From UBA970 sp049419605 (GTDB lineage: Bacteria > Bacillota_I > Bacilli_A > RFN20 > CAG-826): a DNA stretch of 56,433 nucleotides. The first letter of the stretch is position 1. Each line of letters starts with the position of its first letter. The DNA is taken from the NCBI GenBank assembly GCA_049419605.1, contig JBMSKF010000008.1, positions 1-56,433 on the forward strand, given 5' to 3'. The position numbers and the translations under genes were made by a program. The notes beneath the pieces are model-generated. The model worked only from the letters and a program-made list of their open reading frames with translations. It searched no databases and was not told the origin of the DNA. Shown here one piece after another: positions 48,938 through 56,433 of the stretch.

Positions 48938-50743
48938 ATGGCATACGACATTAAAAAAATTAGAAATTTCTCTATTATTGCTCACATTGACCATGGGAAA
49001 TCCACCCTTGCAGATCGTATTTTGGAATTGACCGGGGCTGTTAGTAAGCGGGAGATGAAAGATCAACTTCTTGATTCAATGGATTTAGAAAGGGAACGTG
49101 GCATTACGATTAAACTCACCACGGTTACTCTCCAATACAAAGCCAAAGATGGTCAAGAATACACATTTAACCTGATAGATACCCCAGGACACGTTGATTT
49201 TACTTATGAAGTATCTCGTTCCCTGGCTGCCTGTGAAGGGGCTTTATTAGTGGTCGATGCTTCCCAAGGAGTTGAAGCTCAAACCTTAGCGAATGTTTAC
49301 TTAGCAGTCGATAATAATCTTTGGATTATCCCGTTGATTAATAAAGTTGATTTACCCCAATCGGATCCAGTCAAGGTAAAAGCTGAAATTAAAAAAAGAA
49401 TAGGCCTTGATGCAGAAGATGCCCTTGAAATCAGTGGCAAAACAGGCAAGAACGTCTTAGAAGTTTTAGAAAAAATCATTCAAGAAATTCCACATCCAGA
49501 AGGTGCTTATGATGCTCCACTAAAAGCTCTCATCTTTGATTCATTTTATGATTCTTATCGAGGAGTTGTCGCTTTAATTAGAATTAAAGAGGGTCATGTT
49601 AAAGTAGGAGACTATATCAAGTTAATGGCATCAGGCCATGTTTATCTCGTCACGGAATTAGGCATCTTTAGACCTCAACAAGAAAAACGGAACGAATTGG
49701 CCTCTGGTGAAGTAGGGTATCTCGCTGCCCAAATTAAAGAAATCAAAGACGTTCGTTCGGGTGAAACGATTACTTTAAGAGATAATCCTGCTACTAATCC
49801 ATTACCTGGTTACCGTGATTTGAACCCAATGGTTTTCTGCGGTTTATTTCCTGTCGATGGCAAAGAATATACGGATCTAAAAGATGCATTAAGTAAGCTT
49901 TCTTTGAGTGATGCAAGTTTAAAATTTGAACCTGAAACTTCACAAGCTTTAGGCTTTGGTTATCGTTGTGGATTTTTAGGTTTACTCCACATGGATGTGA
50001 TTCAAGAACGATTAGAACGGGAATATAATCTCAATTTAATCTTGACTGCACCGAGCGTGGTTTATCACGTTCACTTGCACAGCGGAGAGATGATTTTGTT
50101 AGACAACCCCAATAAACTACCTCATTTAACCTTAATTAAGGAAATTGCCGAACCTTACGTAAAAGCAACCATCACAACACCAAAAGAATACGTCGGTGTG
50201 TTAATGGAATTATGCCAAAACCGACGGGGAATTTATAACGAATTAGAATATATCGATGAAACCCGAATGACCTTACATTATGAAATTCCACTCGCAGAAA
50301 TTGTTTATAATTTTTTTGATAAACTCAAGAGTTTATCAAAAGGTTATGCCTCTTTTGATTATCAACTTTCTGACTATAAAGTAGGTAACTTAGCGAAGAT
50401 GGATATTTTATTGAATGGAGAAACGATTGATGCCTTATCCACAATCGTCCATAAACCTTCAGCCTATGCTCGAGGTAGTTTTATCGTTGAAAAATTAAAG
50501 GAAATCATTCCTAGACAACAATTTGAAATCCCAGTGCAAGCCGCGATCAATGGTAAAGTGATTGCCCGAACCGATATCAAAGCAGTCCGCAAAGATGTAT
50601 TGGCAAAATGTTATGGCGGTGATATCTCGCGAAAACGTAAACTTCTTGATAAGCAAAAAGAAGGTAAGAAACGAATGAAAAATATCGGTTCTGTCGAAGT
50701 TCCTCAAGAAGCCTTCATGTCGGTTTTATCTATCGACGATTAG
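48938..50743 (+). CDS. lepA: elongation factor 4 (LepA)
   Basis: LepA is a ribosome-binding GTPase linked to back-translocation and 30S initiation or assembly. 'IAHIDHGKSTLADRI' (G1), 'DTPGHVDFTYEV' (G3) and 'NKVDLPQSD' (G4) are present, with the LepA-specific C-terminal domain ('RADIKAVRKDVLAKCYGGD'-like block 'VRKDVLAKCYGGDISRKRK', ~558-580). The 601-residue length is standard. It follows the helicase after 42 bases and appears to be singly transcribed. Confidence 0.96.
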   Translation: MAYDIKKIRNFSIIAHIDHGKSTLADRILELTGAVSKREMKDQLLDSMDLERERGITIKLTTVTLQYKAKDGQEYTFNLIDTPGHVDFTYEVSRSLAACEGALLVVDASQGVEAQTLANVYLAVDNNLWIIPLINKVDLPQSDPVKVKAEIKKRIGLDAEDALEISGKTGKNVLEVLEKIIQEIPHPEGAYDAPLKALIFDSFYDSYRGVVALIRIKEGHVKVGDYIKLMASGHVYLVTELGIFRPQQEKRNELASGEVGYLAAQIKEIKDVRSGETITLRDNPATNPLPGYRDLNPMVFCGLFPVDGKEYTDLKDALSKLSLSDASLKFEPETSQALGFGYRCGFLGLLHMDVIQERLEREYNLNLILTAPSVVYHVHLHSGEMILLDNPNKLPHLTLIKEIAEPYVKATITTPKEYVGVLMELCQNRRGIYNELEYIDETRMTLHYEIPLAEIVYNFFDKLKSLSKGYASFDYQLSDYKVGNLAKMDILLNGETIDALSTIVHKPSAYARGSFIVEKLKEIIPRQQFEIPVQAAINGKVIARTDIKAVRKDVLAKCYGGDISRKRKLLDKQKEGKKRMKNIGSVEVPQEAFMSVLSIDD

Positions 50744-50756
50744 TGATAAAAAATAG

Positions 50757-50782
50757 CTACTAATTTTCTACTATTTTTAGTA
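50757..50782 (+). repeat. tandem 11-bp direct repeat and hairpin upstream of the Fic-like gene
   Basis: CTACTAATTTT (50757-50767) is followed at once by CTACTATTTTT (50768-50778), one mismatch. The second copy also forms an inverted repeat TACTA-TTTT-TAGTA (50769-50782). They lie over the -35 region of the following promoter, so an operator is possible; a weak lepA terminator is the alternative. Confidence 0.4.
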
Positions 50783-50788
50783 ATATTG

Positions 50789-50797
50789 TGGTATATT
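50789..50797 (+). promoter_or_regulatory. extended -10 promoter of the Fic-like gene
   Basis: TG-G-TATATT, 14 bases before the ATG at 50812. The leader would be about 8 bases without a Shine-Dalgarno. Confidence 0.45.
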
Positions 50798-50811
50798 TTT
50801 AACCAGTAATT

Positions 50812-52143
50812 ATGCCAATCAATGATTTAGCAATCCGATTCACGGATGACCATTATGCCACTAAACAAGATGTAGCAAAACAACTTGGAACTGCGGTCGT
50901 GGATGCCCTTTGGGGAACCATCATTCAGTACCGCTCAACCTTTGCTAGAATTTTACCTTTGCAAGCGATGGATAAACAACCATTACAAATTGTTTTAACA
51001 CCATCCTTGTTGGAAAAATCAATCGCCTTTGATCGAAAAATGTCAAAAGCGGTAAGCTTATTTAATTTTCATCAAATCCAAAATCAGTTACCAACCCAGT
51101 TTCAAAAATTATTTTTCCCAATTCTTACCAGTATTGGTAAGCAATATGGTGCTTCAACAGCAGAAAGAAATTTAACCTATATTCTTGAAGAAAAAACCGT
51201 GGAAAGAAAAGCAGAGTTATTATCCGTAAATGCTTATTATCAAGCATTAAAGTTAATTGCCAATCGTCGTCAAAGTAAATTAGATGAAGATTTAATGGGC
51301 GAGCTTTTAATGTTGTTAACTAACACGAAAGAGTTGAATATGTTTTATCGTGAAAAGGATTTAACAAATCGCCCACGAAGTTTAGTGGCAAGGGTTTATG
51401 AAGCCGCTCCTTATCCGATGATTGAACCGATGATGCAAGCATTATTAAACACGGTCAAACAATTAACACTCTCCCCGATTATCGTGGCGACCATTGCTCT
51501 TTATTATCTTGACTACATCAAACCATTTGAAGTGTTTAACGACGAAATCAGTTATTTATTATTCAAAAATATACTCGTTCATAGTGACTATGAATCTGTT
51601 CCTTGCTACTTAAATATCGAACAAATGATGGAAAACGAAGAATATGAAAAACGGATGTTAGAAGTGCAACGATCGGGTGATATCACCTATTTACTAGATT
51701 TTATTCTCCCTTTTATGCATGCCAGTATTGATCAATTATTGGATCAACTTGTCAACATTCAAAAACAACAATTGATTCAAGAACAAAAATCGACCAATAC
51801 TCCAACAGTAAATATTCCTTTACCTGCACCTTTACCTAATGAAACTGCACCCTTTGCGGTCAGCGATTACACAGTTGGTGAAGTTGAAGCAAATCGACTA
51901 CAAAAACATTTATTAGAGACGCACCCAAGTATGAAAAAAGGAGAAGCCTACTTTTATTCCCGACATCATTCTTTGGGAAAATACTACACACTTGCGCAAT
52001 ATAAAAAGTTGCTAGACTGTGCATATGAAACAGCACGAACTTCGATGGAACATTTAGTGAAATTAGGGTATTATCGTAAAGAGAAATATAAAAATAAATA
52101 TGTCTATACAACGGTAGACCTCAAAGGAGTCAATCATGATTAA
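50812..52143 (+). CDS. Fic-fold protein with destroyed active site, C-terminal winged helix
   Basis: Fic enzymes use HPFx(D/E)GNGR to transfer AMP or other groups. This 443-residue protein follows the Fic order: 'STAERNLTYILEEKTVERKA' resembles the inhibitory-helix region, 'APYPMIEPMMQALLNTVKQL' and 'SPIIVATIALYYLDYIKPF' the helices before the motif. But the motif reads K237-P-F-E-V-F-N-D-E, so the catalytic His, Gly residues and Arg are lost. A linker (~325-355) leads to a winged-helix-like end ('LLDCAYETARTSMEHLVKLG'). It may be a binding or DNA-contacting protein rather than an enzyme. This is pattern recognition, not a search result. Confidence 0.65.
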   Translation: MPINDLAIRFTDDHYATKQDVAKQLGTAVVDALWGTIIQYRSTFARILPLQAMDKQPLQIVLTPSLLEKSIAFDRKMSKAVSLFNFHQIQNQLPTQFQKLFFPILTSIGKQYGASTAERNLTYILEEKTVERKAELLSVNAYYQALKLIANRRQSKLDEDLMGELLMLLTNTKELNMFYREKDLTNRPRSLVARVYEAAPYPMIEPMMQALLNTVKQLTLSPIIVATIALYYLDYIKPFEVFNDEISYLLFKNILVHSDYESVPCYLNIEQMMENEEYEKRMLEVQRSGDITYLLDFILPFMHASIDQLLDQLVNIQKQQLIQEQKSTNTPTVNIPLPAPLPNETAPFAVSDYTVGEVEANRLQKHLLETHPSMKKGEAYFYSRHHSLGKYYTLAQYKKLLDCAYETARTSMEHLVKLGYYRKEKYKNKYVYTTVDLKGVNHD

Positions 52144-52444
52144 TCTAATGTTCACTGGTTTCTTTAATAACGGTATCGTCACGATTATCTTATTATTAAT
52201 TATTTTTTCTATCATCGCATTAATTGCAAGCTGGTTAAGAAAACTTATCTGGCCATCAACCATTGAGGATGCTAAGGTTGATCCCAAAAAGGCAGTGAAA
52301 GAAGAACTTGATCGAGTTTTAGTCCCATTAGCGGAGCCTTTAACTGAAAACAAAAACCCTACAAATAAAACAAAGTCTACAACAACGAAGACGAAATCAG
52401 TTGGCAAAAAGAATGCAAGTAATCGAAAGAAATCTTCATCCTAA
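52136..52444 (+). CDS. small membrane protein with Lys/Ser/Thr-rich cytoplasmic tail
   Basis: A 102-residue protein with one hydrophobic segment at residues ~10-33 ('IVTIILLLIIFSIIALIASW') and a hydrophilic second half ending in a strongly basic, low-complexity stretch (Lys, Thr, Ser, Asn from ~75). By the positive-inside rule the tail should be cytoplasmic and could bind nucleic acid or acidic lipids. It overlaps the Fic-like gene by 8 bases and hemW by about 32, suggesting a three-gene unit. I do not recognise the family. Confidence 0.65.
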   Translation: MINLMFTGFFNNGIVTIILLLIIFSIIALIASWLRKLIWPSTIEDAKVDPKKAVKEELDRVLVPLAEPLTENKNPTNKTKSTTTKTKSVGKKNASNRKKSSS

Positions 52445-53534
52445 ATCTTTATACGTTCATATTCCTTATTGCGACCACATCTGCCATTATTGTGATTTCA
52501 CAAAAATGTTAACGAATCCGAAACAAACTCGGATGTATGTTGATTTGCTGTTAAAAGAAATCAATCAATATGGTTTTCACCAATATGACACCATATTTTT
52601 TGGTGGGGGAACGCCGACTGCTTTATCGGATCAAGATTTAGAAATCCTTTGCCAAGGCGTAAAGCCCTTTGCCGCAAAAGATTGTGAATGGACCGTTGAA
52701 TGTAATGTTGAATCAACGACACCTTCAAAATTACAAATATTAAAAAACGCCGGTGTCAATCGCTTATCTTTTGGTGTCCAAACTTTCAAAAAAGATGCCT
52801 TGGTATTTTTAAATCGCCATCACGATCATCAAGATATTGTTAGCACCATTCAATTAGCTAAAAATATTGGGTTTCAATCAATTAATGTCGATTTAATTTA
52901 TGATTTACCCAAAGTAGCAGATGAAGACCTTAAAGCAGACCTTCATCATTTCTTATCGCTTGATGTGAATCATATCTCCACCTATGCATTAACCATTCAT
53001 CCCAATACGGTTTTTGGTATTCAAAAATTAAAACCAGTCACGGATGAAGTTTCTCGCCACCATTATGAAATGATCTATCAAACCCTTACTGCTCATGGGT
53101 ACGAGCGATATGAAGTTAGTAATTTTGCTCGTCATCACCAAAGATCTAAACACAACATGACCTATTGGAAAAACCAAGAATACATCGGCACAGGTTTAGG
53201 GGCAAGTGGTTATTTTCAAGGAATTCGTTACACCAACACGAAAAACATGACGAAGTACCTACAAGGAATGTATCGAGACCAAGAAGAGCGCATTGATGAA
53301 AATATGAAACGATTTGAACACATCATGTTAAATTTTCGCTTACAAGATGGTTTTTCATTAAGTGAATTTAAGCAATTCTTTAATATTGAATTTCATACTT
53401 TATTTGCAAACACCTTACCATCTTTACTAGAAAAAAAATTAATCTTGATTGAAAAAGATCAAATTAAGCTAAGCTTCGAAGGCATGTTATTACTCGATTA
53501 TGTCGTATTAAAACTTACCAAAGATCTAATTTAG
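52413..53534 (+). CDS. hemW: HemW-like radical SAM protein
   Basis: A 373-residue radical SAM protein with the cluster motif C20-x3-C24-x2-C27 in 'IPYCDHICHYCDF', 'FFGGGTPTAL' for SAM binding, and a C-terminal HemN-like domain. HemW proteins insert or chaperone heme and were formerly annotated as oxygen-independent coproporphyrinogen oxidases. I chose ATG 52413 (overlap of 32 bases with the previous gene); a TTG at 52401 is in frame. In many Firmicutes hemW lies between lepA and hrcA, exactly as here. No heme genes are seen in this window. Confidence 0.92.
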   Translation: MQVIERNLHPKSLYVHIPYCDHICHYCDFTKMLTNPKQTRMYVDLLLKEINQYGFHQYDTIFFGGGTPTALSDQDLEILCQGVKPFAAKDCEWTVECNVESTTPSKLQILKNAGVNRLSFGVQTFKKDALVFLNRHHDHQDIVSTIQLAKNIGFQSINVDLIYDLPKVADEDLKADLHHFLSLDVNHISTYALTIHPNTVFGIQKLKPVTDEVSRHHYEMIYQTLTAHGYERYEVSNFARHHQRSKHNMTYWKNQEYIGTGLGASGYFQGIRYTNTKNMTKYLQGMYRDQEERIDENMKRFEHIMLNFRLQDGFSLSEFKQFFNIEFHTLFANTLPSLLEKKLILIEKDQIKLSFEGMLLLDYVVLKLTKDLI

Positions 53535-53557
53535 CACTTAATAATTGACAGTGCCAA
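53531..53557 (+). promoter_or_regulatory. second, degenerate CIRCE-like element over the -35
   Basis: TTAGCACTT (53531-53539), exactly 9 bases, then CAGTGCCAA (53549-53557). Compared with CIRCE, the left arm has one and the right arm two changes. It overlaps the hemW stop codon and the -35 TTGACA (53545-53550). Confidence 0.6.
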
Positions 53558-53572
53558 AAACCTTGTTATAAT
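53545..53572 (+). promoter_or_regulatory. promoter of the hrcA-grpE-dnaK operon
   Basis: TTGACA (53545-53550), 16-base spacer, TATAAT (53567-53572) with an extended TG-T. Start expected near 53579, at the edge of the second CIRCE. Confidence 0.85.
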
Positions 53573-53576
53573 ATTT

Positions 53577-53603
53577 TTAGCACTCAAGAACTTTGAATGC
53601 TAA
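53577..53603 (+). promoter_or_regulatory. CIRCE operator (HrcA site)
   Basis: TTAGCACTC (53577-53585), 9-base spacer, GAATGCTAA (53595-53603). This differs from the canonical TTAGCACTC-N9-GAGTGCTAA by one base. It covers the transcription start and ends just before AGGAGG of hrcA. Confidence 0.93.
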
Positions 53604-53613
53604 GGAGGTTAAC

Positions 53614-54651
53614 ATGGAATTATCTAGACGAGATTTAATCCTCAAGCATATCGTTGAACATTTCATTAAAACCGCTTTACCCGTGGGTTCACAAACACTC
53701 ATTCAAAACTACGATCTTAATTTTTCCTCGGCAACCATTCGTAACGAAATGCTTGCCTTAGAAAACGCTGGATTACTTGAAAAAACCCATACCTCTTCAG
53801 GAAGAATTCCATCGAGTAAAGGGTATCAATATTATGTTAATCATCTCCGTAATAAGAGCGTGGATGAAAGAATTAAACAACAATTACAAGTCATTCTGTC
53901 ACAAAAAGCACAATCGGTGACAGAAATCATTCAAAAGAGTTCTGAAATTCTTTCGAATATGACTAAGTTAGCTTCTGTTGTTTTAGGACCCAATGCTCAA
54001 CAAGAAAAGCTCATGAGTATCCAAGTAACCCCTTTAGAAAACAATTCTGCCACGGTTGTTTTCATCACTGATTCTGGATATGTTGAAAATAAAACCTTTG
54101 TTTTGCCAAAGAACATAGAAAAAGATTCCTTAGCAGATTGCATGAATCTCATTAATAAACGTCTACGCGGAACACCTGTATCTGAATTGTCTGAAAAAAT
54201 GGAAGCAATTAAACCTATTCTAGAAGATTATATTGCCGAACATGATGTCGTCTATCAAGCCTTCACTCAAGCGTTTTTAAATTTTGCTGGGGAACGCTTA
54301 AAACTTTATGGCAAAGATTCACTTTTCAATCAACCTGAGTTTGCCCATGATGGCGATAAATTAAGAAAGATTCTCACCTTACTTGAATCACCCAAGCTAA
54401 TCAATCAAATGTCAAAAACAAGTGGAAATGTCGCAATTAATATTGGTAGTCAAGAACAGGACCAAGACGTATCGATTGTTTCAAGTAAATTAAAAATGCC
54501 TGGTGAAAAAGAAAGTCGGATTGCCTTAGTAGGGCCAACGAGAATGGATTATGATCGCGCCCTATCGGCACTTGAATATGTGACGGAGATGTTAGAAAAG
54601 TATTTTGAAAAGTTAAATGATAAATCAAAGGTGGAAGGTAAAGAAAAATGA
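53614..54651 (+). CDS. hrcA: heat-inducible transcription repressor HrcA
   Basis: HrcA binds CIRCE and represses chaperone genes, with activity dependent on GroEL. The N-terminal winged helix has 'LKHIVEHFIKTALPVGSQTL' (~10-29) and 'SATIRNEMLALENAGLLEK' (~38-56, the recognition helix). The C-terminal dimer domain ends in 'VGPTRMDYDRALSALEYV' (~310-327). From ATG 53614 (after AGGAGG) it is 345 residues, standard length. An in-frame upstream extension overlaps the CIRCE itself and was rejected. It overlaps grpE by 4 bases. Confidence 0.95.
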   Translation: MELSRRDLILKHIVEHFIKTALPVGSQTLIQNYDLNFSSATIRNEMLALENAGLLEKTHTSSGRIPSSKGYQYYVNHLRNKSVDERIKQQLQVILSQKAQSVTEIIQKSSEILSNMTKLASVVLGPNAQQEKLMSIQVTPLENNSATVVFITDSGYVENKTFVLPKNIEKDSLADCMNLINKRLRGTPVSELSEKMEAIKPILEDYIAEHDVVYQAFTQAFLNFAGERLKLYGKDSLFNQPEFAHDGDKLRKILTLLESPKLINQMSKTSGNVAINIGSQEQDQDVSIVSSKLKMPGEKESRIALVGPTRMDYDRALSALEYVTEMLEKYFEKLNDKSKVEGKEK

Positions 54652-55253
54652 AACAAGAAAAAGATGATTTAGAAAAAGAAAAAACTCAGTCAACACAAAC
54701 CAATCAAGAAGCGGCTGGATCAAAAGAATTAACAGTTGAAGAAAAACTAAAAGCCGCGGAAGCAGAAATCTATGCCTTAAAGAATAAATACGCCATGGTT
54801 TTTGCTGATATGGACAACTTAAGGAAGAGTCAAGATAAATCCTTTTCTGAGGCATTAAGATACCGTGCAGAAGGTTTTGTTGATAAATTGCTACCAGCGC
54901 TAGAATCATTCCATATCGCCTTAAAAAATCCTGTTGATGATCCAAAACTTAAAAATTACTTAATTGGCTTTGAATACATTTATAACCAAATCAATCAAGC
55001 TTTAGCAGATGAAGGTGTTAAAGAAATTCCAGTTAAGGTACATGATGCATTTGATGTGATGACGATGCATGCATTAGAATCTGAAGTCCATGAAGGTCCG
55101 CCGAATCGTGTTCTTAAGATCCTATCACCAGGATTCAAACTTCATGATCGAGTTGTCAAACAAACGCTTGTGATTGTTTCAAAAGAACCAGAAAAGAAGC
55201 AACAATCTGATACGCCAAACGATACGAAAGATAACGGCAAATTAGCCGCATAA
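54648..55253 (+). CDS. grpE: GrpE nucleotide exchange factor
   Basis: GrpE releases ADP from DnaK. The 201-residue protein has an acidic low-complexity N-terminus (~1-35), a long coiled coil (~36-90, 'AEIYALKNKYAMVFADMDNL'), and the C-terminal beta domain with 'FDVMTMHALESEV' and 'VVKQTLVIVSKEP'. Usual family blocks (D-N-x-R, G-x-x-x-I, P-x-x-H-E-A-V-x) are recognisable, with 'NLRKSQDK' in place of the typical 'NYRKRT'. ATGA overlap with hrcA. Order hrcA-grpE-dnaK is as in Bacillus. Confidence 0.93.
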   Translation: MKQEKDDLEKEKTQSTQTNQEAAGSKELTVEEKLKAAEAEIYALKNKYAMVFADMDNLRKSQDKSFSEALRYRAEGFVDKLLPALESFHIALKNPVDDPKLKNYLIGFEYIYNQINQALADEGVKEIPVKVHDAFDVMTMHALESEVHEGPPNRVLKILSPGFKLHDRVVKQTLVIVSKEPEKKQQSDTPNDTKDNGKLAA

Positions 55254-55267
55254 AAAGGAGAAATATT

Positions 55268-56433
55268 ATGGCAAAAAAAGAAATTATTATTGGAATCGAT
55301 TTAGGAACCACGAATTCCGTAGTGTCTTATGTCCAAGCTGACGGTAAAGTTAAAGTAATTCCTAATCCAGAAGGTAAGAACACGACCCCATCTGCTGTGG
55401 CTTTTAAAGCAAATGGTGAAGAAATCATTGGTGATGCAGCAAAAAGACAAGCTGTCATCAATCCAGACACGGTATTATCCATTAAACGTTTAATGGGAAC
55501 CGATCAAAAAGTCACCATTAAAGCATTAAATAAATCTTTTACACCTCAAGAAATTTCTGCAAAAATTCTTGCTTACATGAAAAAATACGCAGAAGATTCA
55601 TTAGGACAATCGATCCAAAAAGCAGTTATCACTGTTCCTGCATATTTTAACGATGCTCAAAGACAAGCAACAAAAGATGCTGGCCAAATCGCGGGATTAG
55701 AAGTAGTACGAATTATTAATGAACCGACTGCTTCTGCATTAGCATATGGTCTAGAAAGTAAAAAATCCGGAAAGATTCTTGTTTACGATTTAGGTGGTGG
55801 TACCTTCGACGTTTCAATCTTAGAAATTGGCGACGGTACTTTTGAAGTCATTTCGACTGCAGGTGATAATCGCTTGGGTGGTGATGACTGGGATTTAGAA
55901 GTTGTGAAATGGATTCAAGAGCAAATTAAAGCGCAATTTAATGTAACGCTTAATGACAAAATGGCTTTACAACGATTCAAAGACGCTGCTGAAAAAGCTA
56001 AGATTGAATTATCTTCGATGATGGAAACGACAATTTCGTTACCATTCGTGGGTCAAAATGCCAATGGTCCCATTAACTTCGAAGGCAAATTAAGCCGTGC
56101 TAAATTCCAAGATATGACCAAAACCTTATTAAAGCGCACCGAAGAACCTATTCGCAAAGCTTTAGCAGACGCTAAATTAACGGCGAATGATATTGATGAA
56201 GTCTTAATGGTTGGTGGTTCTATTCGTATGCCTGCTGTTCAAGATCTCGTTAAAAAAATGTTGAATAAAAACCTCAACTTCTCGGTGAATCCTGATGAAG
56301 CCGTCTCAGTGGGTGCTGCCATTCAAGGGGCCGTAATTTCTGGAGACGTCAAAGATGTCGTGTTATTGGATGTTACGCCATTAACCCTAGGTATCGAAAC
56401 CATGGGAGAAGTCATGACCCCATTAATTCAAAG
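55268..56433 (+). CDS. dnaK: molecular chaperone DnaK (3' end outside window)
   Basis: Only the first ~388 residues are in the window. They cover the nucleotide-binding domain: 'GIDLGTTNSVV' (phosphate 1, residues ~9-19), 'ITVPAYFNDAQRQATKDA', 'YDLGGGTFDVSI' (phosphate 2) and 'VGGSIRMPAV'. The interdomain linker 'DVVLLDVTPLTLGIET' is just reached. AAGGAG precedes the ATG at 55268. It is controlled through the CIRCE sites at the head of the operon. dnaJ, if present, would lie downstream. Confidence 0.97.
   Translation, partial: MAKKEIIIGIDLGTTNSVVSYVQADGKVKVIPNPEGKNTTPSAVAFKANGEEIIGDAAKRQAVINPDTVLSIKRLMGTDQKVTIKALNKSFTPQEISAKILAYMKKYAEDSLGQSIQKAVITVPAYFNDAQRQATKDAGQIAGLEVVRIINEPTASALAYGLESKKSGKILVYDLGGGTFDVSILEIGDGTFEVISTAGDNRLGGDDWDLEVVKWIQEQIKAQFNVTLNDKMALQRFKDAAEKAKIELSSMMETTISLPFVGQNANGPINFEGKLSRAKFQDMTKTLLKRTEEPIRKALADAKLTANDIDEVLMVGGSIRMPAVQDLVKKMLNKNLNFSVNPDEAVSVGAAIQGAVISGDVKDVVLLDVTPLTLGIETMGEVMTPLIQ

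Noticed and set aside
53593..53613. Upstream start for HrcA at 53593
   Set aside because: It would lie inside the CIRCE and before the Shine-Dalgarno; ATG 53614 has AGGAGG and the family N-terminus.
1..56433. Use of TGA as a tryptophan codon, as in mycoplasmas
   Set aside because: Several genes end or couple at TGA exactly at family-typical C-termini, and Trp positions are TGG, so the standard code applies.
1..56433. CRISPR array, prophage, insertion sequence or tRNA gene
   Set aside because: No regularly spaced repeats, transposase or integrase motifs, or tRNA-like cloverleaf sequences were seen; all gaps are short and accounted for.

Overview
The window reads as a chromosomal segment of an AT-rich, low-GC Gram-positive-type bacterium, most likely an Acholeplasma-like mollicute. 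TGA is used as a stop throughout (for example accC, comEA, fabH and grpE-proximal genes end or overlap with TGA) and Trp is TGG, so the genetic code is standard. Several traits fit an Acholeplasmatales-type lineage: a long C-terminal NusA extension, a carotenoid-type desaturase, a complete-looking type II fatty acid synthesis block, glucose-6-phosphate and 6-phosphogluconate dehydrogenases, and an RNase J2-like protein next to FtsK. This placement is inference from gene content. I cannot exclude a related early-branching Firmicute.

Layout. 1-2273: the end of an alpha/beta hydrolase, then a two-gene minus-strand unit (six-helix membrane protein and phytoene-desaturase-like enzyme). 2329-7310: the translation/transcription operon rimP-nusA-rnpM-ylxQ-infB-rbfA behind a terminator-bearing leader. 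7300-13407: a GNAT gene on the minus strand, then truB-ribF, rpsO with a pseudoknot-like leader, pepT and pnp. 13480-24127: RNase J2, FtsK, AcpS, pullulanase, a small OB-fold protein, PlsC, Pdp, Dtd and MnmA. 24130-28152: a T-box-controlled alaS-ruvX-yrzB unit and greA. 28209-31680: DNA-uptake genes comEA-comEC and holA. 31666-33943 (minus): rpsT and an agmatine-to-putrescine pair, aguA-aguB. 34050-42672: one compact operon for fatty acid synthesis, acpP-accBCDA-fabHDGFZ-birA. 42676-52143: gnd-zwf, a cyclase-family hydrolase, fmt, a nuclease-helicase fusion, lepA and a degenerate Fic-fold protein. 52136-53534: a small membrane protein and hemW. 53531-end: the HrcA/CIRCE heat-shock operon hrcA-grpE-dnaK, with dnaK cut by the window edge.

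Genes are packed tightly, with many ATGA or 8-30 nt overlaps. No gene-free gap exceeds about 230 bases; the largest is the T-box leader. I see no tRNA, rRNA, insertion sequence, prophage or CRISPR array. The region is mostly housekeeping. The most unusual signals are regulatory or degenerative: tandem CIRCE sites at hrcA, a leader pseudoknot covering the rpsO ribosome binding site, a hairpin around the start of the OB-fold gene, a greA terminator whose 3' arm is the comEA Shine-Dalgarno, recurring leaderless-type promoters, a full-length but catalytically broken Fic protein, and apparent loss of an Fe-S cluster in the helicase.
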